From Rhodocollybia butyracea (taxonomy: Eukaryota > Basidiomycota > Agaricomycetes > Agaricales > Omphalotaceae): DNA of 24,354 nt. Where the stretch lies: NCBI GenBank assembly GCA_015501585.1, contig JADNRY010000839.1, positions 1-24,354 of the forward strand. Reading direction: 5' to 3'. Made by a program: the position numbers and the translations under genes. Positions 9,058 through 18,458 of this stretch are shown in pieces. Every line of letters starts with the position of its first letter. Positions within the stretch are counted from its first letter, which is position 1. The notes below the pieces were generated by a model that had not been told where the DNA came from, searched no databases, and saw nothing but the letters and a program-made list of their open reading frames with translations.

Positions 9058-9650
9058 AGAGATAAACTTGAGACGATGGAACTCGTGTAACAGAATACAC
9101 TCGTTTCGTTCAGCGCGACCTCCATTGAGGGTCTTATTCCTAGAGAGAAGCCATATTCCTAGAAAGAAGCCAGTATCAGTTAACATGATCATGCTCTGGA
9201 GAAATAACGGTAAGAGTAGGTAATCAAAACAATAAAAGGCCAATACCGACACCCACCTTTGCAGCATCACTACTCAGATCACACAACATCCTCCCCGATA
9301 AAAATCTGATATTCGTACCCTGTTTCCCAATTCTCGGCCACGCGGAACGTCTGAACCGACCAATCCGAGACCAATGGTCGGCTTTGAGGTCTCGCATCCG
9401 ATGTAAGAGTACGTCCAGGGAAACACCAAGGAAATCATGGCCAAGGATGATGTCTGGGTCGGTTTTGTGGATGGCGGCTGGCGGTTACAAGCACGCACCA
9501 AGTAAGGTATTAAGCAACATCCTTTCGTTCTTCATCGGTGAAATAAGTCCTTTCGTGTTTGCCAGGGGGGAACCTGTCGAGTGGGCGAACAAAGGTTTGT
9601 ACCGTACATGGGAGTTGTTCCGGAGGTGTAGTTCCTTCGATGATCACTAA
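9058..9650 (-). pseudogene. DNA polymerase alpha catalytic subunit, exonuclease-like half (broken)
   Basis: This is the upstream half of the polymerase copy interrupted by the retrotransposon. In order it reads TTPPEQLPCTVQTFVRPLD, then KGLISPMKNERMLLNTLL, then KTDPDIILGHDFLGVSLDVL, HWSRIGRFRRSAWPRIGKQG and RMLCDLSSDAAK. After a normal 61-nt intron (9196-9256) come NKTLNGGRAERNE and LLHEFHRLKFIS up to the junction. The wording of these blocks is that of Pol alpha, whose exonuclease-like domain is inactive. Damage: a frame break near 9573, an intron remnant of only 21 nt (9478-9498), and loss of roughly 70-80 residues (by recall) between DAAK-SM and NKTLNGG, replaced by short filler. Recognisable sequence fades beyond 9650, possibly reaching about 9720. 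The copy is thus truncated at both ends. Confidence 0.88.
9135..9172. repeat. 19-bp tandem repeat at a deletion scar in the polymerase copy
   Basis: Two units, 9135-9153 and 9154-9172, each read TATTCCTAGA-(g/a)-AGAAGCCA with one mismatch. They fill the position where the polymerase copy lacks an internal segment, so they are probably filler DNA made during repair. Confidence 0.7.
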
Positions 9651-9934
9651 ATGCAGAATTACTACCATCATCACACCAATACGCTGTCAGCTCAATTTTG
9701 TGGTGTAGTGAGGAGGCATGACACAAAACGGCTACCTACTATTACGCCAAGTTCTCGCCGTAACACAGACGACTAGTACAACTCGATATCCCATTCGAAA
9801 CCCATTCGAAACTAACTGAACGCGGGATGGTTACTCCGGTAATGAAGCAATGGCATCCGAGTCAGGCGCCAAAAGCTTGCGCGCTTACTATCTTTTGTCC
9901 AGTTTTATTTTCTCTCTTCACGCGTTTTGACACA

Positions 9935-12900
9935 ATGGCATGGAACCCTCAAGCTGCAGGATTGCAGGAAATTTTGACGACCATTCATAAATCGATGGAC
10001 GTGGATGTCATTATCGAGCGCAATATAACTCAAGTGACTCAAATCAGTTCTTTGAAAGAAATTTTACTGATGAATGGTCCATTCCCCAGAGACTCTTGAC
10101 TCGTGCACCAGACTATATTGGTTATTTGGCACATATCTTGACTGCGATGCCCCAAGAAGAAGAAAAAACGCGAACAGCTGCTGGATTTCTGCTAAAAAAC
10201 AATGCGCCACTCATCCTCAGTTCGTCGCCTGAAGTGGCACAGTATGTAAAAGTAGCTGTGTTCCGTCCTTTTGATGATGACTCGGAGTCTGTGACGATAC
10301 GGGCTGTTGCTGGACAGTGTATTGTGTCCTTCCTTGGTGTGCTCGAACCCAGAAATTGGCCCGAGTGTCTTCCTCAGCTTCTGAATATGCTAGATTTGCC
10401 AGATTTGGATAGGCAAGAGGTATGTGAAAGCGGTAAACTTTTGATGATGTTTTAAAACTATTCGATAGGCTGTGTTTAATGTTCTTCAGAAAGCATGCAA
10501 AGAATATCCGCGAAAGTTGGATGTAGAAATCGGTGGTGCTCGCCCTCTTGACTTTATGATTCCCAAGTTCCTTCTCCTTGGAGACCACATTTCATCCAGG
10601 ATGAGGTCGCATGCGGTTGCTTGCCTCGCCTGTTTCGTTCCAGTCAACTCACAGTCCCTATATGTTCATGTTGACACTTTCATAGCTTGTCTTTTGCGAC
10701 GGGCTTCTGACGAGGATCCTTCGGTTCGCCAACATGTTTGTCAAGCACTCGCATCATTGCTGGCGACTCGTCCCGAAAAGCTTGTGCCTAAGATGGAGCA
10801 CGTGGCCGAGTTCATGCTCGATTCAATGAAGGAGCAGAATGAAAATATTGCCTTCCAAGCCGCTGGATTCTGGCTCACTTTTGCTAAAGATTTTAAACTA
10901 GCTCCATCATTGCAGCTCAACAAAGTGGCCCCCGTTCTCCTGGATTGTGTGATCTATGGTCAGGATCTGGAAGGTGATGCAATCGATGCGGCTTTTACTG
11001 ATGATAAGGAGACCAACGTTAAGCCTCGTCATTGCGGGGCCAAATCACACGGATTTGACCGAGATGCAGGTGATGAGGCCCATGCAAAAGTACCAAAACC
11101 TTGTGTCGAGGCTTACCGAGAAAAGACCATCGATTCGGATGATAATGGCGATTTTCTGGATGATGATGAATCTGAGAATGAGAGTCTTCGAACGCGCGCC
11201 ACTGCAGCGTTAGATGCCCTGGCTGTTCGATGTAGCAGTGATTTACTTGATGTGTTACTTGCTCCATTGAAGGGTAAGCTATGGAGCAATGACTGGTTGC
11301 AGAGGGAAAGTGGTATCCTTGCCCTTGGTGCAATCGCAGAGGGTGAGTGCCTGTTCTTTTCAATTTTTCTTTGACTTACATACCTTGTCCAGGTTGTATT
11401 GAAGCAATTGAACCTCATTTGTCAACCCTTGTACCCCATCTCATTAATACACTGAACGATTCAAAGGTAAATTGAACGCCCTTTGTCCTAGTAACCTGCA
11501 CTTATTAGACAGTCTACTGTCTAGCCCCTTGTTAGGTCTACCACTTGCTGGACACTTGGATGTTATGCTAGCTGGACAACCCAACCAATCTCGGATGAGC
11601 ACAAGGAAAAATACTTCATACCGACAATGAAAGGAGTAAGTTTTTGATCATATAGCTGAGCAATTGTTTCATTGACTTTTTTGGTCCTTAGCTTTTGTGC
11701 ATGATCCTTGACAACAACGAACAGGTTCAAGAGGCTGGGTGCAGTGCGTTTGCCACTTTGGTAGAGCATGCTGGCATGGAACTCGCTCCATATCTTGAGC
11801 TGGTACTTCATAAGCTGGTCTCCGCTTTTGAAATGTACCAACACAAGGACATGTTGATCCTCTTTGATGCTGTAGGAACCTTGGCAGATGCCGTTGGACG
11901 CGAGCTGTCCGATTCTACCTACGTTGAAATTCTCATGCCTCCGCTCACCAATTGTTGGGCGGAATTGAAGGACGAGGATATTGGTCTGATACCGTTACTC
12001 GAGGTTTGACGCGTTATTCATAATTTAACAGAATCCCTTTGACCTTTCTCCCTTGTAGTGCTTTGCTTCTGTCACTATCGCTATGGGCCAAGCATTCCTA
12101 CCATATGCACCACCTGTTTTCGAAAGATGCTGCTCCATCATCCTGCAGTATCAGCAATTCCAACAAAATCCAGATCTTGACGAACCAGACAAGTCTTGCC
12201 TGGTGGCTACGTTAAATGTTCTTTCGGGACTCACGCAAGGTCTGGGTATGGCGCTCAAAGCCTTGATTGGCCAGAGTCAGCCAAATTTACTGACTCTGCT
12301 AACAATCTGCCTTAAGCATCCTCAAGTTGCCGTTAGGCAATCTGCATATGCGCTTGTTGGAGATATGGCCATGGCTTGCTTCCCAATTCTCAAGCCTCAC
12401 ATGCCTGGTATCATGGCTAAGCTGATTCTACAGCTCGACCCAGAACCAAAGGCTGAATTTCTTGGCGCCTCAGACAATGCAGCCTGGTCGGTTGGTGAAG
12501 TAGCGCTGCGGTATGGAGGTACGTTTTACACATTATATCCTAGTTTCATTCTTAACATTCGTCCAGATGATCCCGAGTTCCAACAATGGGTACCCTCGCT
12601 AATATCGCGGTTGATACCTATTCTCCTCCACCCCAAAGCTCCCAGAAGCTTGCGCGAGAATGCCGCTGTTTCAATAGGCCGGATTGGTCTCATGCATCCC
12701 AATCTCGTCGCTCCTCACCTTCCGGAGTTCGCTCAGGCTTGGTGTCAGGCGTTGTATGAGATTCGTGACAATGAAGAGAAGGACTCGGCTTTCCGTGGCT
12801 TGTGTACCATGGTACAAGTCAACCAGGCTGGTATTGCGAATGTCAGTTGATACTATTCTATGGTGTGTCTTCTCATTGACATCTACTTTCAGAGTTTGTG

Positions 12901-13072
12901 GTGGCTTTGTAACTCAATTGTTCAATGGAACCAACCATCTCCAAAATTAAACAACATGTTCAAAACACTTCTGCAAAGCCTCAAGCAGCATGACGAAACT
13001 GGCTGGGCTGCACAGGTTGCAGCGTTTTCCCCCGTCGTTCAGGAGCAGCTTGCGACGCGATTTGGTGTTTAG
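9935..13072 (+). CDS. Transportin (karyopherin beta-2, Kap104-like), nine exons
   Basis: The product is a nuclear import receptor that carries PY-NLS cargoes such as RNA-binding proteins through the nuclear pore and is unloaded by Ran-GTP. Exons: 9935-10033, 10090-10419, 10469-11342, 11393-11466, 11525-11635, 11692-12003, 12059-12518, 12567-12841, 12893-13072. They total 2715 nt, 904 residues plus stop, with every junction in phase; the human protein is about 890. HEAT-repeat signatures run throughout ([82 protein letters not shown]). The Asp/Glu loop that drives Ran-dependent release lies near residues 355-390 ([18 protein letters not shown]). The C-terminus ends ATRFGV, like the family's GV end. 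The start ATG has context CACAATGG and is followed by [12 protein letters not shown], as in relatives; an in-frame ATG at 9827 gives an unrelated leader. Its 5' end faces the polymerase pseudogene across about 280 bp. Confidence 0.94.
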
Positions 13073-13209
13073 GATATCAGTATTTTTCTTCTGTTTTCCA
13101 TTTCTCCTTTTGCTTTTGGCACCCTTCTACGTATTCACCTTGGGTGTGACACCACTGGTCCATTGTGTTTTTGCATATGCCTATCTCAACATAAGTATTT
13201 CACATAATC

Positions 13210-13590
13210 TCAGTAATTTGTTATCACTAAAGACAAACGTGAGCTGAAAGCTTGGAAGCTAAACGATGAATACACATACTTGATTGTTTGCGACGATTCG
13301 TTATTGTTGCCACTGAGTTTAGTGATCTTGAAGAGGGGCTGCGGCTTTTCGTGTAGCTGCCTCGGACTCGGCGGAGAAGGGCATAGACTTGCTATAGCGT
13401 TGTTAGTAGTTATGCGAAAGTCTTTGAAGCGAGACTTACGATCTTGTTCACGAGAAGTGACACTCTCAACAACTACATCGGACTCGGGGCCAATGGTAGG
13501 ACTCGTCGTCAACGGTAACAGTAGTAGACAGAGCTTGTAACGTATGAAAAGTGCTGGAGCAAGAAGATTAAAGCCGATTTTCCTCGACAA
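13210..13590 (-). CDS. Possible small spliced gene of unknown function
   Basis: One frame stays open on the minus strand from about 13590 to 13210 and reads SPTIGPESDVVVESVTSREQ. Inside it lies an intron-like block 13391-13439 (GTAAGT, CTAAC branch site, ending ATAG) and possibly a second one starting GTATGT near 13221. Typical donor, branch point and acceptor together favour a real transcript. No ATG is found in the first exon, so an upstream exon would be needed, and more than one splice pattern leaves the frame open. I recognise no domain. It would end tail to tail with transportin (stop at 13072). Confidence 0.3.
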   Translation of the reverse strand: MSRKIGFNLLAPALFIRYKLCLLLLPLTTSPTIGPESDVVVESVTSREQDRKSRFKDFRITTNNAIASLCPSPPSPRQLHEKPQPLFKITKLSGNNNESSQTIKYVYSSFSFQAFSSRLSLVITNY

Positions 13591-14531
13591 TTGCTCCTAC
13601 TTATAGGCTAAAGACAATAGGTCGTAAACAAGACCACTCTCGCGTGCGCACGGGACAAGAAAAGACAATAAGTAAGTGAAAATATACTAGTATAATGATA
13701 TTTTGTTAGCTACACAGAATGACAACTTAACATTAGTACACTCACTGATTTAAGAGTCAGACTATGGAAAACGATCCGGAGCGCCCCAAGAAACCAGATA
13801 AGCTGAGTCAAAGCGGTACTTATGGAGTTCACGCAAGTGATCGCGTGTACAACGAATATACATTTTGTTATTCCGTCGGTTGCCAGAGACAAACCGTACG
13901 ACGAATCTAAAGAGTTTACTTGTAAACTACGAGTTCCAGTAACCCTGTTCTGCCATAAAAATTAGACAGTGTTAATTGAATGAAAGAAACTTACCTTTGC
14001 CCACTTCTCAAGTTAGAGCAAGTATTGCTAGGATTACCGGGCGAAGTGTCTGCAGGTAAACTACGTGCAGAGGTCCAGAAAAGCGAAAATTTTCAAGATG
14101 AACGAAGCCACCTGCACGTCAGAATGTTTAAATCTGTCACCAAGTGTCGTAGTGAGAAAAGTTACATACATTTACATCTGTAACGGGGGCGAGATTTAGA
14201 GAGTGCTTCCAGCGCTAGATGAAGAAGCGACTCTGGGAACGCACATTAACTAGGATGTAATGAAAATAACACGATAAAACTTACCGGCTCGCGAAGCTTT
14301 CGGAGTTGGGAACGCTTCAAGCCAAAGTCGGTCCAGATTTGAGCACGAGTGATCGATTTTCTTTGTATATCTACCAAAGCTGACCTTCGAGAAGTACATT
14401 GGAAAAAAACCCCCGCCGCAGAAATTAATATCTTCCAACGTAGGCAATCCATATCTTTCGATAACGTCTTGTTCAACTTAGTCGTTCCTTAGTTGTTCCC
14501 TGTTAAGCCTCAATCTCCGAAGTTCAAACCT
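13591..14531. other. Intergenic stretch with a weak spliced-coding trace on the minus strand
   Basis: Between about 14476 and 14170 the minus strand is open in two frames. It reads ITRAQIWTDFGLKRSQLRK up to a good donor (GTAAGTTTTA at 14283-14274), then an acceptor ending CCCAG near 14235. The following sequence can continue as LLHLALEALSKSRPRYRC to a stop. I do not recognise it. Elsewhere I see only AT-rich sequence. Confidence 0.25.
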
Positions 14532-14741
14532 TCAGTTCTGCTCTCCAATGGCCCATATGGTAACGCCGATCCCCAGCCATGTCCCATTTGCAGAAGACTT
14601 GGAGATAACCATAGCGCCTTGACGCAGATCAGGCAAGGCCGACTCAGAGGCTAAGATATAATCCACGACAGAAGTGCCCCTTGGTTTACCTGGCATTGAA
14701 GATTCAAACTTGTTCCACGTAAGGTCGTTCAAGGCTTAGCG
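14532..14741 (-). pseudogene. Possible endonuclease-tail remnant of a non-LTR retroelement
   Basis: The minus strand reads LNDLTWNKFESSMPGKPRG then TSVVDYILASESALPDL, ending in a stop at 14532. The spacing of NDLTWN, an SMPG turn and SVVDYILAS resembles the last part of the exonuclease-endonuclease-phosphatase domain in mushroom non-LTR elements, where S-V-V-D-Y precedes the final S-D-H catalytic motif. That final motif is not visible, so the piece is truncated or decayed. No catalytic claim can be made, and the match rests on pattern memory alone. Confidence 0.4.
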
Positions 14742-16692
14742 CCCAAACGGATCCAAAAACGAGATGTCAAGACAAATTGATGTATAGTAGGTACGTAGAT
14801 ACAGGGGTGCTGGAGAATTTGAATATACTATGAGCTAAAATGCAAAAAGAGCTGGTAAGTAGAGCAATCTTTAGGAATAAAAATTGAACACGCACTTGAT
14901 ACACACTGCAAAACCAAGAGTAATTGCAAATAGAAGGTACAGATAGCAGTTCGACTATTAAAGTAAGCTGAGATGCCTAAAAAAGCTATGTTAGTTCAGT
15001 GATTTTAAAGATAAGAAACTCAAGACGCACTGAAAAACCAAGAGCAATCGTCGCACAAATCAAAGAATGTAGTAGTTGAAGACTAACAACGGTCAGTTCA
15101 ATGATTAAGAAGAAAAGAAGAGACACACTTCAGAGAAAACATACAAGGAATCCAACAAAAGAGTGATCGGGGAAGGATCGTGAAATCAGATTTGGGAAGG
15201 AAAAGAGCCAGCAAGAGGGTCGGAAGCAACGAGCACGAAAGATGATTTTATGAAAGCGTGACTGCACTGGTGACCAACGAAGCGCATGCTGAAGAATCCA
15301 GAAATGTATATACTGTCCATTTCAATCACCCAGGCGCAGATTGCTAGGATGTTTGGTAGTTCCAAGAAAGCCAACCAGCTGTCACTGAGGCAATAATGGT
15401 AAGAGGGAATGATGGCAAGAGGGAATGAGGCAATGATGGTAGAAGGGAATGTGGCAGCGAGGTTGACTGAGTACAAGAGCGAGAATATTATTTGAGTACA
15501 AGAGTGATTTTTTTTCGCAAGCAACATCTAAAAAGCAGCAAACCGCGACAGCTCAGAGCTGCTTGTCGCGTCCATCTCGAGCGTAGGGCCGGAGCCGCCT
15601 TTCGCGTCTGTTGTTTTCCCGTTTCGTGTGCGCATCTAGCTGAGGTCGGGGCCAGTTGAACGCAATGCGAATCTTGAAGTCGCACTCAGTTGAGTGGCGA
15701 GGAAGAGGTTACTAAAAAAACATACCTTAGTTGCAGCCGTGAGACGCGGATGGGTCACTGTGGGGTTCGCTCGACTGCTTGGTCCGCTTTCGTTTTCAGG
15801 GTGGGTCATATTTTTAGTTCTTTTTTCGTGGCTGAAGTGAAGGTGAAGGTGGTGGTAGCTGGGAGTGTTGAAGCGCGCGCGGCAGATGCCTTTATAGGTG
15901 CGGCACCTGTGCTGACTCTTTGCTGACTTAACCTTCGTTTTTGCGGGATTGTATGTTTTCTCTAACATACTTAGATATTCGATTCCCTATTTTGAGTGGC
16001 GCACTGGCCGAAATGCTAGTGAGAATGAACAGCTGCGGTACCGGTGCCCAAGACTGACGCCGGAAGGCAGATTCTGCGATTCTGCGAACACTTTTTTCAT
16101 CACTTCATAACTTCTTATGAGATATACACTGATAGCCGTAGTGGTTGGCGACAAAATATTTATTTGTACAGCTAAGCAGCTGGCAGCACAATTGACAGTA
16201 TATTTCTACATACTTACAGCTAAGCAGACGACCGCGATACGTAAGCACAGAATCGTAATTGTTTGTTTGAGAGGCACAAGAGTTACTGACTGAATGACAT
16301 TTGACGCGTCCGGACTACGTAGTAGAGCCAATCAGAGTTAAAGTTATAAGTTGAGTTTAGAGTTACTGACCGAATGACATTTGAATAACGCGATAGAGAA
16401 CCATGTGGAGCTGGCAAGGCAAAAGGTTAGTAATTTCTCAGATTTGCATAAAAATACGTACAACGTCGCATGGTCGCTAAAGCCCAACTCACCATGCAGT
16501 TTACAAGGAGATCGAAATCTGGGATTTTAAGGACTTGTGGAATACAACGCCAACACGAAACCAGCATCATAAGGAAGGAGCACAGTAACACTGCAAGAAC
16601 CGTGCACCTACCGCCCCAGATATTCTATCAGTCTTCCCAGTTTAACTTTAAATTTCCTTTACGAGCGGCTGGTTCGTGGAAGTCTAGCCGAT
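14742..16692. other. Gene-poor stretch with short degenerate repeats
   Basis: No convincing gene. 15390-15455 is a degenerate tandem array built on a purine-rich unit like AATGATGGCAAGAGGG. Around 14905 and 15030 a motif like ACTG(c/a)AAAACCAAGAG recurs about 127 bp apart. 16279-16304 and 16359-16384 are a 26-bp direct repeat with one mismatch. An open minus frame at 15636-15968 is Thr/Ser/His-rich and looks like chance. Confidence 0.4.
16279..16384. repeat. 26-bp direct repeat pair, 80 bp apart
   Basis: The units at 16279-16304 and 16359-16384 share AGAGTTACTGAC-(t/c)-GAATGACATTTGA. The intervening 54 bp are unrelated. The origin is unclear; it could be an old tandem duplication or a footprint of a lost insert. 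Confidence 0.75.
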
Positions 16693-16929
16693 CTAGGTTG
16701 GATACGGAACGACCTCATTGATAGCACCTGAGAAGAGTTTGCCAAGCAAGCGCTTGTTGACGGAAAAATATCCCTCCATGTCAACGGGGAAGTCCGCTCT
16801 TTTGCCGGCGTCGGCGCTCTTCCATCGAAAGACGGTCGCCACTTTAACAACCACCAAAGGTTTCGTCGGCTCTGAAGGCTCAAGTGGATCGTCTCCGAGA
16901 TGAGGTGACGCTGTCAAAGATGGGATCAA
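16693..16929 (-). other. Unidentified open frame with coding-like composition
   Basis: The minus-strand frame of 78 codons reads KPLVVVKVATVFRWKSADAG and GYFSVNKRLLGKLFSGAINE. The mixed, non-repetitive amino-acid make-up looks more like protein than chance, but I cannot place it in a family. The plus strand overlaps with a shorter frame. It may be a fragment. Confidence 0.25.
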
Positions 16930-17153
16930 GCAAGACCATAAACGAGGTATGTATATTATTGATTTGTGCGCCCAGACGTTCGGTAACCCGCATCACAGTT
17001 CAGGTGCAGGAGAGGCTGAAGGGTAGGTCCTATCGTACGCAGGTGCAGTTGACTAGCGTACGCAGTTGAAGTACTGTAGTTAATGTAGAGGAAGGAGGAG
17101 AACGGGAGCAGGAAGAAGATAGAGGGGTGGCCAAGGTGAAGAAGACCCTATCA

Positions 17154-17453
17154 TGGATTCCGAGTCCCTGGTAAGCTCGACAGCAATTCATCTGTGGAGC
17201 GACTCTGATGCCTCCAAGTCCGATGCGCTGCCACTCGCAAGTCTGCCATAATCTTCTCTGACGACGAGTCCTCCATTGAGGAGGCCCTCAAGTCCCGTTG
17301 AGAAGAAAATTGGTGAGTCTCTAAACGAGCCGACTCCGACTCCGACGATGACATTGATAGCTTCACCGAGGATACTGGTGACGCGGAGGTCTCGGATGAG
17401 GAAAATTCCTCTGCAGCTCCTGACGCTCCGAAGTCGAAATCAAAAAAGAAAGT
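17154..17453 (+). pseudogene. Remnant of an acidic Ser/Asp-rich coding region
   Basis: Three consecutive pieces in different frames share one style: MDSESLVSSTAIHLWSDSD from 17154, KSAIIFSDDESSIEEALKS near 17240-17298, and ADSDSDDDIDSFTEDTGD near 17332-17385, followed by a Lys-rich KSKSKKKVV. Changing frames within one acidic tract suggests a decayed gene for a low-complexity acidic segment. The family is unknown. The reverse strand is also open over 17151-17498 but reads as a mirror of this Ser/Glu tract. Confidence 0.35.
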
Positions 17454-17673
17454 CGTAAGATTGGGAGACATTCTTTTCCAGATATTCTTTTCCCTCAACT
17501 TGGTAGGTCTCTTCGCGGCTGATTTTACGGGTCAATATTTCGAATAGGATTTCATCGATTTCTGTCGATTGCTGTGTTGTTCTGCGTCGGGCATTATGAA
17601 TATCGGAATATGGTACACCTTACCTGTCTAAGAACTGTTGACAAACTTCATGGCGAGCATGGTCCATTCCAAA

Positions 17674-17863
17674 CTAAAACGGGGATATGGTCTTCAGCGC
17701 GCCGAAGTCATGAATAGGAGGAGTCCACAAACCATGGCGCAACCGAAACGCAGCAATCCAAATTTCCTGTCGTTTGAGCTCGAGAAATCGTAATTCAGAA
17801 GGAGGCTGAACGTCTAACTCGGGAAGTAGAGATATGCGAGCACGTGGTATGGCGGATTGAGAT
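17674..17863 (-). other. Coding-like minus-strand fragment without a start
   Basis: From about 17863 to a TAG at 17674-17676, the minus strand reads IPRARISLLPELDVQPPSE, then LELKRQEIWIAAFRLRHGLW and PPIHDFGALKTISPF. Its composition looks like real protein, but there is no ATG and I do not recognise it. It is probably a broken piece of a longer gene. Confidence 0.25.
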
Positions 17864-18458
17864 CAGCGCTTGGAAAAGGCAAGCGCTCAGCGCCTGGAAT
17901 ACGAGATTCCCACACATCATATACTACATTTACGCTTCAACATCTACATTTACTTATCCTAATACTCAATCTTATCCTATACCGTACAAAACTTGCAACT
18001 TAGTTGCAGACAAGTAGTCGTTCATAAGTCGCCGGCAACTTAGTTACGTCCGAGGAGCCCCGGAGGGGATCACTAGTGCACGATAGCGTTGCGATTCCCC
18101 TATCGTTGAGGGTCGACGTTACCTCCCTTGTGGTTTTTCAACAATAACTGATAAATCCTATTTATAAACAGAGAAATACTTTGCTATTTTACGTCGCTGT
18201 GAGAATTGTATTTGTCTTGTTTGAACTCAGTCTCCATGGTCGCTCATGAGACTCATACCGTGAAAACACATAATTCTCACACTATTGTACTTCAGGCAAG
18301 AACTTGTAACCAAAAAAATCGACAAAATGAGCTTTAATTTTCGTTTAAAACTACACAGGCTCTCTGTATTTTTCCAATATCTTTCCCTCCTAAGAGCTAG
18401 GTTCTCTGGCCCTTACCAAACCCACACAACAAAGCCACTCTTCTGCGCTCTTTTCTCA
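17864..18458. promoter_or_regulatory. Upstream region of the coiled-coil gene; no gene seen
   Basis: No gene is seen. A 13-bp palindrome-like motif GCAACTTAGTTGC lies near 17995-18010, and GGCAACTTAGTTACG recurs near 18033. TATTTATAAACA near 18160-18170 could be a TATA-like element for the gene starting at 18459, but it is far upstream, so this is a guess. Confidence 0.25.

Noticed and set aside
9827..9934. N-terminal extension of transportin from the upstream ATG at 9827
   Set aside because: The 36-residue leader is unlike the family, and the ATG at 9935 starts the conserved WNPQ-GLQEIL sequence in a good context.
13715..13760. tRNA-Lys-like anticodon arm (minus strand CTGACTCTTAAATCAG)
   Set aside because: The loop has one base too many, and no D arm, T arm (GTTCGA) or acceptor stem could be found around it.
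15390..15455. CRISPR-like or satellite array
   Set aside because: The units are short, degenerate, purine-rich and without regular spacers; it is an ordinary simple repeat in a eukaryotic genome.
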